NCBI GenBank assembly: GCA_035578175.1
Contig: JAQMRL010000002.1
Span: 99,736,748-99,800,747 of the forward strand
Source of the DNA: Catonia carolina
Taxonomy: Eukaryota; Arthropoda; Insecta; Hemiptera; Achilidae
Direction: 5' to 3'
DNA: 64,000 bases
Shown in pieces: positions 21,901 to 28,351 of the stretch (its first letter is position 1; each line of letters begins with the position of its first letter). Under the pieces are notes generated by a model. The model saw nothing but the letters and a program-made list of their open reading frames with translations, made no database searches and was not told where the DNA came from. The translations under genes were made by a program, and so were the position numbers.

Positions 21901-23525
21901 CTTATTATCGGAATGATTTTAAAAATGCTGTTTGTCACTACAAAAAACCATGTGTCATATTAGCATGAATGTAAACATAACCTACTGTCATCGGAAGCGA
22001 CATTAGGTGGACAGTTGAAACCTTTTGTTTGGTGGGCCAGGAAAGGGCCCTTTAAGCGGTGGTCGTCTTGATGATGGGAGGCGTCGGTCGTAGCGTCGTG
22101 GCGGTCGAGGAGCTGGGAAACACGGCGTGTCGTCGTTCAGCGGAGACATAATCTTCTTCCCTCGCTGTAGTGCGTCGATGGCTGCTTCGTCGGGTACGGT
22201 GGGCATAAGGCTCGGTCGAGGAATCGCTGTGGGCATCGCTCGCGTCAGCGGGCGATGACGGTCCGATCGACGGCTTACGGTGACGGGTCGGCGAGCAGAA
22301 GCACATCTTCTCTCTTGCGGGGTCGTCGATAATTCTTCGCTGGAGTCCGGTAGCCGTGTCCCGATGGTGGATGTCTTATCGATGCTGTCTGGATTGGAAT
22401 TAAATCTCTCTGTTGAGTGTAGCGCTGTTTATATAGTTGCCGAGAACGCTATGGTAGAGGGATTACTGGTCTTGGCCTTGATGACAAAGGCTTCTGTCAA
22501 AGGCCTACCGCCCCTTTCGGAACTATTGGCGGCTCCCTCTGTCGCTACGTCGGAAGCTTTGTAGCCGGCAGCACAGTACCTAATCAAAGGAAGCGACGGT
22601 GACACTACCCTGATTAGTGTTTTCAAATATGTTGAAAATTTATCCAGTCACCGTCGTCCCCTTTGATTAAGTACTGTGCTGCCGGCTACAAAGCTTACGA
22701 CGTAGCGACAGAGGGAGCCGCCAATAGTTCCAAGAGGGGCGGTAGGCTTGTGTGCGTACCGACAGAGGCCTTTGTCATCAAGGCTGAGCCAATAACCGCT
22801 ACCCCGCTCTCTACCACAGCGCTCTCGGCAACTATATAAAGAGCGCTACACTCAGCAAGGAGATTCAATTCCTACCCAGACAGCAGACATGACATCCACC
22901 ATCGGCACACGGCTACCGGACTCAAGCGAAGACTAATCGACGACCCCGCAAGAGAGAAGATGATGTTTCCACTCGCCGACCCGTTACGTACGCCGTCGAC
23001 CCAACCGTCATCGCCCGCTGACGCGAGCGATGCCCACAGCGGTCCCTCGACCGAGCCGTATGCCCACCGTACCCGACGAAGCAGCCATCGACGCACTACT
23101 GCGAGGGAAGAAGATGATGTCTCCGCTGGACGACGACACGCCGTGTCGCCCAGCTCCTCGACGGCCACGACGACTACGACCGACGCTTCCCATCAAGACT
23201 GCCACCGCTTAAACGGCCCTTTTCATGGCCACCAAAAAATTGAAGGTTTCAACTCGCCACTTAGTGTCGCCATCCGGTTACAAGCCTATGAAGAAGTTTT
23301 TATAAAGAATGACCCTATAAGCTGATTTCTTAAATGTCAATGTAAAAATTAGGCAACTACCCAAACACAAATGGTATATTTAGGGAATAAGTATATAATA
23401 ATTCCCCAAGCCTAAACAGGGTGCTACGGCAAGTACAATAGTATCGTACTAAACTGTGTAACTAGTTTAGAAGTACTCACCAACTGGCGTGTCTGTAATC
23501 GGACCGTATAATTTTCATCTGTCAT
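721..23525 (-). CDS. Kdm2: Lysine demethylase 2 (KDM2/JHDM1), partial gene model, seven coding exons
   Basis: JmjC-type histone demethylase. In known KDM2 proteins the Fe(II)/2-oxoglutarate enzyme removes methyl groups from H3K36me1/2 and the CXXC finger binds unmethylated CpG. Model: join of 23481-23525, 10460-10604, 8396-8521, 5528-5901, 3601-3870, 2530-2862 and 721-981, read on the minus strand. Lengths 45, 145, 126, 374, 270, 333 and 261 sum to 1554 nt, exactly 518 codons, with compatible phases and GT/AG borders at every junction. Order: short N-terminus, JmjC (roughly residues 106-320; Fe ligands His213, Asp215, His285), helical region, CXXC (Cys478-Cys516). The PHD finger, F-box and LRRs typical of the family should lie left of the window. 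No stops or missing catalytic residues, so the gene looks functional. Introns are large and full of transposons. RpL41 lies upstream on the same strand. Confidence 0.93.
1605..2375. repeat. M1 repeat, two degenerate copies in inverted orientation
   Basis: 1605-2100 resembles the left and middle part of the M1 repeat in plus orientation (ACTTTCTCTTGG start, a 'CCCCTGAACC' block, then the block ending 'AATTGGAAGTAG'). From about 2105 the sequence resembles M1 on the minus strand ('TTTTGATGAAAATGTTG', a short CA run, 'CATGGAAACATG', ending near 'GAGAGTAAA'). The two pieces face each other. It lies inside a Kdm2 intron. Identity to the other copies looks low. Confidence 0.55.
2530..2862 (-). CDS. 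Kdm2: Kdm2 exon 6: post-JmjC helical region
   Basis: Residues 321-431. It starts [10 protein letters not shown] and continues [11 protein letters not shown], the conserved segment just after the KDM2 JmjC domain, then '[11 protein letters not shown]' and an acidic/helical stretch. Acceptor TTTCAG ends at 2863; donor GTAATT begins at 2529 after AAG. Phase 0 at both ends. Followed in the transcript by exon 7. Confidence 0.93.
3220..3345 (+). repeat. tRNA-derived SINE fragment
   Basis: Contains a tRNA-like head with an internal promoter B-box-like motif (GGTTTGATTTC) after 'AATGGTTAGTGCAAGTG', followed by a body ('CATTTTTCATCTTTGATACC') shared with the SINE near 19740. It sits in a Kdm2 intron. 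Ends are approximate. Confidence 0.5.
3601..3870 (-). CDS. Kdm2: Kdm2 exon 5: C-terminal half of the JmjC domain
   Basis: Residues 231-320, beginning [11 protein letters not shown]. It contains '[12 protein letters not shown]' and '[13 protein letters not shown]', which supplies the third iron ligand His285, then '[13 protein letters not shown]'. Acceptor TTCAG ends at 3871; donor GTAAGA starts at 3600 after CAT. Phase 0 on both sides. Joined to exon 6 it gives the family-typical '[15 protein letters not shown]'. Confidence 0.95.
4140..4560 (-). pseudogene. Fragment of a non-LTR retrotransposon, end of the reverse transcriptase ORF
   Basis: Minus-strand reading over 4508-4290 gives '[15 protein letters not shown]', '[19 protein letters not shown]' and 'KGKRPGG', the post-RT segment of arthropod LINEs (normally W-F-G-H-V..R...P, then G-R-P-R..W.D). 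In other frames the segment continues left as a [15 protein letters not shown] stretch to about 4180. Frames are broken. It lies within a Kdm2 intron. RTE-like clade assignment is inference. Confidence 0.7.
5346..5396. repeat. Small hairpin TTAACCC-GAAA-GGGTTAA with a nearby echo
   Basis: A 7-bp stem with a GAAA loop bounded by TTAA at 5349-5366, followed by 'ATTACCCGAAAGGGCAT' at about 5376-5392. It could be a remnant of a piggyBac-like MITE, since TTAACCC/GGGTTAA are the ends seen in two longer elements of this window. Inference only. Confidence 0.35.
5528..5901 (-). CDS. Kdm2: Kdm2 exon 4: N-terminal half of the JmjC domain
   Basis: Residues 106-230. Reads '(G)[13 protein letters not shown]', then '[17 protein letters not shown]', '[18 protein letters not shown]' and '[19 protein letters not shown]'. 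The HxD pair His213/Asp215 supplies two iron ligands. Acceptor CTTACAG ends at 5902; the first two bases complete a glycine codon begun by exon 3. Donor GTATGT starts at 5527 after AAG. This is the most strongly conserved exon in the window. Confidence 0.96.
6062..6536. mobile_element. Degenerate pogo/Tigger-like MITE
   Basis: The left end reads CAGAAAACCCTCCTTTATCTGG after TA, written here as two blocks, CAGAAAACCCTCC and TTTATCTGG. The right end, reverse-complemented, reads CAGTAAGACCTCTCACATCC. This CAG..CCTC..TC.GG pattern resembles pogo-type ends. No coding content. The right-hand TA is not preserved, so the copy is old. Confidence 0.45.
6754..7713 (-). mobile_element. mariner element, 960 bp, internally deleted, perfect terminal repeats
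   Basis: The ends are perfect 43-bp inverted repeats (6754-6796 and 7671-7713), beginning CGAGGGTAGGCTGATAAG and flanked on both sides by TA (6752-6753, 7714-7715), the usual mariner target duplication. Full mariners are about 1.3 kb, so roughly a quarter is missing. The perfect ends and open catalytic frame suggest a young copy that would need transposase supplied in trans. It lies in a Kdm2 intron, on the same strand as the gene. Confidence 0.93.
6869..7562 (-). pseudogene. mariner transposase, N-terminal DNA-binding domain deleted
   Basis: An uninterrupted 208-codon frame (7495-6869) carries the DD34D catalytic core: '[16 protein letters not shown]' (Asp19), '[12 protein letters not shown]' (Asp111) and '[16 protein letters not shown]' (Asp146), with 34 residues between the second and third Asp. 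Upstream, an apparent original start region (ATGGCGTCG near 7550) runs only a few codons before a stop; the helix-turn-helix half is absent. Full mariner transposases are about 345 residues. All three catalytic acids remain but autonomous function is unlikely. Confidence 0.9.
8396..8521 (-). CDS. Kdm2: Kdm2 exon 3
   Basis: Residues 64-105. After the split Asp codon it reads '[18 protein letters not shown]', 'TGLGLQVP' and '[12 protein letters not shown]', matching the KDM2 segment before the JmjC core. Acceptor TTCGCAG ends at 8522; donor GTAAGT begins at 8395. It starts and ends with partial codons that fit exons 2 and 4. Confidence 0.93.
8530..10455. other. Kdm2 intron without recognisable features
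   Basis: AT-rich sequence between Kdm2 exons 2 and 3. I found no gene, RNA or bounded repeat; short open frames here look like chance. Confidence 0.5.
10460..10604 (-). CDS. Kdm2: Kdm2 exon 2, read in a frame other than the longest open one
   Basis: Residues 16-64. Minus-strand sequence starting CGT-GAC-CGA gives '[17 protein letters not shown]', '[18 protein letters not shown]' and 'FFAKEMQGP', corresponding to the 'DDEIEG..F.L..KL' block of KDM2 proteins. Acceptor TTTCAG ends at 10605; donor GTAAAT starts at 10459, leaving one G that completes Asp with exon 3. A different, longer open frame across the same bases begins upstream in the intron and does not match the family, so it is a shadow. 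Confidence 0.92.
10610..11480. other. Kdm2 intron 1, 3' part, nothing recognised
   Basis: AT-rich. A short stretch near 11265-11320 ('GCATCAGTCGAGAGACTGATTAC') resembles the end of the RTE-like LINE at 12090-12130. Nothing else supported. Confidence 0.4.
11500..12135 (+). pseudogene. 3' part of an RTE-like LINE, decayed
   Basis: Plus-strand frames with several shifts and stops give 'NSAI..G', '[14 protein letters not shown]', '[21 protein letters not shown]', '[20 protein letters not shown]' and 'QITKDV', which is the C-terminal thumb/post-RT region of these elements. The element ends with 'AGAACTGCATCAAACCGG', close to the common RTE-type 3' end. No usable ORF remains. Located in Kdm2 intron 1, antisense to the gene. 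Confidence 0.8.
12540..12861. repeat. Imperfect tandem duplication, about 161-bp unit, two copies
   Basis: The unit 'AATATGATGCAATTTTTAAA...TCTAGCAGGACTGACATTTTAAA' begins near 12545 and is repeated near 12706 with scattered differences. Non-coding; in Kdm2 intron 1. Confidence 0.85.
12870..13815. other. Kdm2 intron 1 segment, nothing recognised
   Basis: AT-rich; short simple stretches only. No supported feature. Confidence 0.4.
13819..14210 (+). repeat. S1 SINE-like repeat, full-length copy
   Basis: Begins TGTTGTTTAGGTCATCAG and carries a B-box-like GGTTTGAACC at about 13856-13865. The body runs through 'CATGCCGGGCCCTCTGAAAA' and ends near 'CTGTTATGGGCA'. Other copies lie at 14461, 39951, 42381 and 44046 (minus). 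On the minus strand this copy reads open from the ATG near 14033 but hits a stop before the distal codons kept in the 39951 and 42381 copies. Confidence 0.8.
14461..14810 (+). repeat. S1 SINE-like repeat, diverged copy
   Basis: Same order of blocks as at 13819 (TTAGGTCATAAACC, GGTTTGAACC, TTTACTACGTAAAAGGAGG, ending CTTATGGGCA), with several small deletions. It sits only 250 bp from the previous copy in the same orientation. Confidence 0.75.
14815..15585. other. Kdm2 intron 1 segment, nothing recognised
   Basis: AT-rich, no open frame or repeat that I can assign. Confidence 0.4.
15590..15840 (-). repeat. tRNA-derived SINE
   Basis: On the minus strand a tRNA-like head occurs at about 15840-15765, with the B-box-like GGTTCAAATCC. 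The body runs towards 'TTGAACAGATTGCAACG' at 15607-15590. A second copy of the same family, plus orientation, is at 40265-40525. Confidence 0.65.
16326..16480. repeat. 155-bp hairpin-forming inverted repeat
   Basis: The outer arms AGACTGGGTAATGCGG / CCGCATTACCCAGTCT are perfect complements and are followed by GGGCACTACTATCCAT / ATGGATAGTAGTGCCC. The centre carries a weaker inner repeat (TGACTGTCTACC..., GGTAGTCAGTCC). A C10 run interrupts the right arm. It may be a very short MITE or a fold-back. Kdm2 intron 1. Confidence 0.8.
17224..17559. repeat. Perfect 168-bp tandem duplication
   Basis: 17224-17391 and 17392-17559 appear base-for-base identical by eye (from CCTCCATAGGCATATT to GTGTTTAATCT). 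Identity suggests a recent duplication or an assembly artefact. Non-coding, inside Helitron copy A. Confidence 0.93.
17907..18270. mobile_element. MITE with 23-bp imperfect terminal inverted repeats
   Basis: The left end ATAAGGGTCGATTCACACAC and the reverse-complemented right end ATAAAGAACAATTCACACAC pair, continuing ATC...GTCAC in both. The interior is non-coding and locally GC-richer. The superfamily is not certain; the ends resemble hAT-like MITEs. Confidence 0.6.
18403..18602 (+). mobile_element. Non-autonomous Helitron (copy B), 200 bp
   Basis: Starts TCTATTATATAAAAAG directly after an A. It ends with the hairpin GCGTGGGCGAAGCCACGC (18573-18590), a short spacer and CTAG at 18599-18602, followed by T. 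TC start, near-terminal hairpin, CTAG end and A/T insertion site are the Helitron hallmarks. It abuts copy A tail to head. Confidence 0.85.
18655..18800 (+). repeat. tRNA-like SINE head
   Basis: 'GCGGCCGAATGGTTTGCGATG' is an A-box-like start (shown as GCGGCCGAATGG and TTTGCGATG), and AGGTTCGATTTC is a B-box-like motif about 50 nt on. An A-run replaces the variable arm, so it is not a functional tRNA. Confidence 0.5.
18870..19725. other. Kdm2 intron 1 segment, nothing recognised
   Basis: AT-rich, no gene or bounded repeat supported. Confidence 0.4.
19730..19860 (+). repeat. tRNA-derived SINE
   Basis: A tRNA-like head with B box GGTTCAATTCC at about 19782, followed by 'GCATTTCTTCATCTTTATA'; the body resembles the SINE at 3220-3345. 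Confidence 0.55.
19865..21980. other. Kdm2 intron 1, very AT-rich, nothing recognised
   Basis: Two kilobases of AT-rich sequence with only short chance open frames. No repeats with clear borders. Confidence 0.5.
22003..22343 (-). pseudogene. Open stretch in the left arm of the palindrome
   Basis: The minus-strand frame reads '[18 protein letters not shown]', then through '[18 protein letters not shown]', '[18 protein letters not shown]' and a proline/arginine tail to a stop at 22003. The right arm has the homologous frame with a start ATG but an early stop. I recognise no family. Differences between the arms often change residues, which argues against strong constraint. Confidence 0.3.
22427..22435 (-). 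promoter_or_regulatory. TATA-box-like element, left arm
   Basis: TATATAAAC on the minus strand, at the position mirrored by TATATAAAG in the right arm, with a conserved GC box (GGGGCGGTAGG on the minus strand) upstream and 'CTACACTCA' downstream as a possible initiator. Confidence 0.5.
22833..22841 (+). promoter_or_regulatory. TATA-box-like element, right arm
   Basis: TATATAAAG preceded by a CCAAT motif (near 22789) and a GC box (near 22735), and followed about 15 nt later by ACTCAGC, an arthropod-initiator-like sequence. It points right, antisense to Kdm2 and towards its first exon. Confidence 0.55.
22890..23212 (+). pseudogene. Open stretch in the right arm of the palindrome
   Basis: An ATG at about 22888 opens '[15 protein letters not shown]' and then stops; the same frame resumes at '[18 protein letters not shown]' and ends at 23212. 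Another frame is open over 22960-23325. Both are rich in Arg, Pro, Ser and Thr. It is homologous to the left arm by inverted repetition. No known domain recognised. Confidence 0.3.
23481..23525 (-). CDS. Kdm2: Kdm2 exon 1: start codon
   Basis: The minus-strand ATG at 23525 sits in a good context (AAAATGAC) and opens 15 codons, '[15 protein letters not shown]', ending at donor GTGAGT from 23480. Joined in phase 0 to exon 2 this gives '[17 protein letters not shown]', in keeping with the KDM2 N-terminus. A 5' untranslated exon further upstream is possible. Confidence 0.85.
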
Positions 23526-23529
23526 TTTG

Positions 23530-25685
23530 CATCGGGGGAACACTTAACTAACTAAAACTTAAAATTATTACGAAAACTCGTACACAATTGTCAAAAATCT
23601 ACCGAACTTATCTAATCTAGTTAAGCCAACTACAATATAGGCCTACCAACAGAACTCTTGCCCCCCACGAGTAAACTACGTTCGAGAAAAATTGGTTGGT
23701 ATCATACCCAAACACACGCAATTAATATTTTCCAATTAATCAATCAAATAATTTAATACGAGTAAAATATTTAAAAAAAGAATAATATCGTTCGAAAAGT
23801 TAAAATTGTCGATTATTATCATTAAAAGTTGTCTTTTACGTTTATATTATTGATATAATATTATAAAATAGTATTAAACTCAAAACATTATTTGTTCAGA
23901 CAAAACAACATTTTTACACTAATTAAATAGAAACCATGGGATAGTCATTAACAAAATAAAAATTTAACGCGTTATGAATTTTGGTAATTCGCTTTATTAT
24001 TGTGCAAGAACCGAAGCCTTACAATGAAAACAGCTGTTTCGCCATTCCACTCTGACGACTAGGTCACGTAGCTGACGCTGGGCCACCATATTCGAGTTAC
24101 AATGCGCACATGCACACACGTGGGGTTGTGTTTTAATGAAAATAATAAACAATAGACTGTAAAATTTGGCTGAAACAAAATTTTATCCTACTACTTCATC
24201 AAATGAATGTTTTCTTGATACATTCCTGTACTAAAATAGATGATTTTTAAAACTTTTTAACCAGCTTACGCAAACGTAAAAATTACGCAACATAATTCGA
24301 CCCTACGTTTCTTTACTTTCATGACTAGAAGAAACTATTCGAAACATGCTGTAAACAAGTCTTCATGATTCGTACTCAGATAATTGATTTTGTAGATGCC
24401 ATGACACGCATGAAAAATGATCCCCTTGTTTAAGGCGCCAGTTTTAAAATGTTCTGAAGATCGTCGACGTGTAGCACTAGTTTGTGATTTTAAAAATGCA
24501 AACGATAAATTACCAACATATTCATATATTTTTAACCAGTCAATAATTCTGAAAAGATGTTTAAGTGTCATAAGTTATTTGGCGTGATTACAGTGACACG
24601 ATCACAACTAATGTTCACGTTGACGCTTGGCGTGTAGACGTTTGAAATTCAAGCGTGATGTTTTGGGTAAAAATTTCACACAGGTTTCATTTTACATTGA
24701 AAGTTAAATAGAAGAATAAGTTGACTTCTAAAGTCTTACATTCAAAGTTTTCTCTCTGACTGGAATTAAATCAGACTTTAGTACTCTGTAAAATCACCCA
24801 TTTTCAGGATTACAAAAACTCTTATGCGACTTCATTTAAAAAAATATTGTTCTGGTCTGATTCATCTACTGAGTGATTTAGAACAGTTTTCCTCAAATAT
24901 GGTTAAACTTCATCGAAAGTTACTGTAGCCCAGTCCTACATATAAATATATATATTTAGGTTTGGCCTAATTACTTGATTAGATTTAAACAAACTAAAAA
25001 AATTGAATAACTTTTTTTTCACATTTTAACCTCATAAAACTAAAGTTAATAAAAGCAAACACAAAATCTCTACCTAAACCTGGCACAATCCTAAATAATG
25101 TGGCAGATAAGATACATAAGTTCAACGCACATCTTTTGATGATGCTAAAAATTGTACATTAAAATGATTACTGTTGTTCTGTTGTTGGTCCAACGAGTAT
25201 TACTTACTGTGCTCTTCAATCTATTTTACTGGAATGCACTAGTTTAAAATTCCTTCTCCTTTCAACAAATATTGGACAAAGTAGCGCTTAGACTTATTTA
25301 TCATTTAAACCTGCAAGTTGTTAATGGATTTAGCCTTTCATTACAGGATAGGCTGCCCAGAAGGATGCTGAACTTGAAGGAAGGAGATAGACAGGAGACA
25401 GACAAAGAGTGAAGTGAAGGGGTGAATTGAGGAAAAGATTCGACACCAAGGGAGCAATGGAGAAGAAATAGTTCAGAGATAGAGGGAGGTGCAGAGTTGC
25501 ACTGGGCCCAACCCAATGAAGAGGAATGAGGAGGAGGAGGATTATAGAAGGTTTAGTTTCAAACAATTTAGTGTCTTCCAAAGGCTGTTTTCTTGGTTAG
25601 CTTGGCTGTTTTCTTTAACAATCATTTCCATTCTGTTCAGATATTTTTCAGATGGGAAGAGGAACTAAAAATTCCTGAATCATCT
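23530..25685. other. Kdm2 upstream region and intergenic DNA
   Basis: The Kdm2 promoter should lie just right of 23525 on the minus strand; I see no convincing TATA box. A locally less AT-rich patch at 24010-24130 is a candidate regulatory segment. A 78-codon minus-strand frame at 24335-24571 has no recognised similarity. 25350-25560 is purine-rich on the plus strand. Confidence 0.4.
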
Positions 25686-25691
25686 AAAATA

Positions 25692-26395
25692 CGAGGTGTG
25701 GCAATTAAATAACAAGACTGACGTAAAAAAATTTTTTTTTTATTTTATACATAATCACTTTTTGTCACCTTCAATATACACTCCTTCTCTATCCCTACAA
25801 TGCTCCATGCAAATTTTCCATTGTTGGAAACAGTGCTGGAAGTCATCTTCTGTCAGGTCTTTCAGGACACGCGCCGCTTTGTCTTTTACAGCTTCCACAG
25901 ACTCAAATCTTGTCCCTTTTAATGGAGATTTCACCTTAGGGAACAGGTAGAAGTCACATGGTGCATGATCTGGTGAATAAGGTGGATGTTCTAACACTGA
26001 GATGCTGTACTTGGCTAGGAACCTCTTGACAGACAACGCGGAATGAGCTGGTGCATTGACTTTGGTGGAGAACCCATGATTTCTCCTTCCACATTTCGGG
26101 GCGTTTTTTCCTTACTCTTTGATGTAGTTTAGAAAGTACCTCAAAGTAGTAATATTAATTGTTTGACCTTCAGGAACCCAGTGAAGGTACACAATCCCAT
26201 GGATATAAAAAAAAAACAATCATCATAGCTTTAAATTTTGACTTGCTCATTCGAGCTTTTTTGGCTCTCGGTGAAGTTCAGCTCTTCCAGTGCATAGATG
26301 AAAATAAAGCCCCTGCTTTGTTTCCGGATCATTAGTAAAAAAACCACGTTTCATTACATGTTATTATATACCTGTCCCCTGCATGTGAAATCTGG
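25692..26395 (-). mobile_element. Second mariner family, degenerate copy
   Basis: Starts at TA with CGAGGTGTGGCAATTAAA, a mariner-type end. The minus-strand transposase remnant reads 'TCNETWFFY' (the first catalytic Asp of the usual G-D-E-T-W is Asn here), 'NAPAHSALSVKRFL', 'HPPYSPDHAPCDFYLFPK' and a C-terminus ending 'GVYIEGDKK' near 25758, with stops and frameshifts between. A different family from the element at 6754. Confidence 0.85.
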
Positions 26396-26570
26396 AAAAA
26401 AAGGAACAAGATTTTGGGTCTATGGAAGCTGCAAAAAGAGAAAGCGGCAAGTGTCCTGAAGGAGCTGACAGAAGATGACTTCCAGCACTGTTTCCAACAA
26501 TGGAAAATTTGCATGGAGCGTTGTAGGGATAGAGAAGGAGTGTACATTGAAGGTGACAATAAGTGATTAT
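26396..26570 (+). mobile_element. Inverted C-terminal fragment of the same mariner family
   Basis: The plus strand reads 'EKAASVLKELTEDDFQHC', 'FQQWKICMERCRDREGVY' and 'IEGDNK' then a stop, the same C-terminus as in the neighbouring minus-strand copy. The two face outward from about 26395, giving a fold-back arrangement. Confidence 0.85.
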
Positions 26571-26577
26571 ATATTTA

Positions 26578-27335
26578 ACTTTTTGCTATTTTTCTTTAAA
26601 CCGCCTTTTTGCTAAATTTTTTTATGCTCTACAAGAAAAGGTAGGCACCATATTTGCTGAAATTCTTGGAGAGTCTGTGCTCTTGTAGAAAAAAATGGTT
26701 TTTTTGCAATTGTGGCCTTTATATGCATTTTAATGCAATGTGTATAATATACACGTATGTACACAGATTTATAAATGTTCTTTGTAGAAAATTTATAAAT
26801 CTACAACTTTTATATTTATAATTTCTTTTTATAACTCGTAGTTAAGTGGTAATTAGTGATTTTGTTTTTTTCCATTAAAATCTGTAAAAAATGGATTTTT
26901 TTAAATTTTGGCCTTAGCATTTACGACAAAAGTGTATGTAATAAAATTTTTTAGAAAATTTAAAGATCTACCAACTTTAATTTCAAGCATTTTTCTCTAC
27001 AGAGCCTAGTTTAGTGTGAAAGAGTGATTTTTCATATTATCAAGCGAAACTGAGTTTATTTTCATTTTGCATCATTCACTCATGTTTAAAATGAGGTTAC
27101 GTTTTTTGAGATTAATTTTTTTGTTATTTCTAATATCTTGTTATTAATATTAGGTTATATTGTTCATTGTTTGCATTGTCAAGAGAAAAATGTGTGAGTA
27201 TTTCACTCCAGGAACACAACACAATGTAATATGGTTACAGCCTCTGAATTTATAATTATTATTAAATTACCTTCACAAAACTGATACTCACACTTTAGCT
27301 GCAAGTTGTTTGTTTGCAGTTTACTAACTGCTAGT
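26578..27335 (+). repeat. M1 repeat, copy with extended flank
   Basis: Matches the right two-thirds of the M1 copy at 46499 (blocks 'TCTACAAGA..GTAGGC.CCAT', 'AGAGCCTAGTTTAG', ending 'GTGTGAGT.TTTCAC'). Similarity to the inverted copy at 33190-34140 continues past the M1 end through 'ACAACACAATGTAATATGG' and 'AATTACCTTCACAAAAC'. Confidence 0.7.
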
Positions 27336-27395
27336 AGTAGCGTCGTGGGAGTAGACCTTAGTCATCCACGAATAAAAGTAGGTTGTTTTTAATTA

Positions 27396-27967
27396 CAGTA
27401 GAATCTCAGTAGTCCGTCCTGTTCGGGACCGAGAGGGTGCCGGATTACTGAAAATGCCGTATTACTGGATGTTTTGGAATTTTGGAACTATAAATTATAA
27501 AATTAAACAAAAAATGAATATGCATTGATTTCTGTGATTTTAAATTAAATTAACTAATTAAAAAAGGTTTGCTGAGTAGCTACTTCTGTAGTAATTGTAC
27601 TAAACATAATTATCGGCAATTGACATCGCCTAGTGCGGTGTGGGGGTGCTTGTGTTCTGAGAATTACGTTTCGTTGTCAAATCAGCATGAGAAGTAGGAT
27701 ATAGAGTATGACCCATTTCTGGGTTTGGGTAAAAGGCCAAAAATTATTCCATTTAATAATAATTAAGGTCTGCTTTATTCATTTCTTTAATCAAATCCTA
27801 AACATACATGTTATATTAAATCCGTCGTAATTACTTAGGTCGAGTTGATTTCCCTAATTTAATTTAAATCTGTTACCAAAATCTGTCCTGGGTGAGGTTT
27901 CATACTGTTAGGCCTAATATTTTAAGGGCCAGATTACTGTAGGTGCCGGACTTCCGAGATTCTACTG
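27396..27967. mobile_element. pogo/Tigger-like MITE, 572 bp
   Basis: Terminal repeats CAGTAGAATCTCAGTAGTCC and, reverse-complemented, CAGTAGAATCTCGGAAGTCC, flanked on both sides by TA (27394-27395, 27968-27969). No coding. It is the uninterrupted paralogue of the element at 29033-30146, in inverse orientation. Confidence 0.85.
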
Positions 27968-28136
27968 TATTTACATTGGGAAGAGAAAGTCATGAGTGCT
28001 TCACACCAGATTTTTAAATGATTCTAATAAATTGTGTTATGATATTGACGTTCTCCCCACATGGTACTTTTTAAATGAACTTACTGAATTATTTAATTTA
28101 ATTTCATGGTATATTTTAATACACATGCATACTTAT

Positions 28137-28351
28137 AGTCCATTCAGAATAGTATGATAGTAGTAAGTCTCTGAATGGAGGTAACTTTTCTGAATAAAAA
28201 GTCCCTTTTCAAAAGTAAAATTTCTTTTTTAATTATTTTTAGTGGTATTCTTATTAATCTAAGTAGTATCACAGACATATGAGCTCATTACAAAATTCCC
28301 TCCCTTCTTTATTCCAATTAAATAATACTATCATACTATTTCGAATGGACT
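28137..28351. mobile_element. Short MITE, about 215 bp
   Basis: The left end TAGTCCATTCAGAATAGTAT and, reverse-complemented, the right end TAGTCCATTCGAAATAGTAT pair and continue GATAGTA. Non-coding. Family unknown. Confidence 0.75.

Larger units (their letters stand above)
21986..23284. repeat. GC-rich 1.3-kb near-palindrome with two divergent promoter-like cores
   Basis: The left arm 21986-22603 and right arm 22647-23284 are imperfect reverse complements around a 43-bp spacer (22604-22646), which itself holds TTTTCAA...TTGAAAA. Composition is strikingly GC-rich against AT-rich flanks. Each arm carries, pointing outward, a GGGGCGGTAGG GC box, then TATATAAA, then 'GCGCTACACTCA' and an arginine/proline-rich open stretch. 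No TSD or transposase is evident. It could be a fold-back transposon, a terminal-repeat junction of a DNA virus relic, or an inverted duplication of a gene start. It lies about 200 bp inside Kdm2 intron 1 from exon 1. Confidence 0.85.

Noticed and set aside
22872..23205. Antisense frames of 65-98 codons in the right palindrome arm
   Set aside because: GC-rich DNA lacks stops in many frames, so open length alone is not evidence of coding.
24335..24571. 78-codon minus-strand frame upstream of Kdm2
   Set aside because: No recognised domain, ordinary AT-driven composition, no splice or promoter support.
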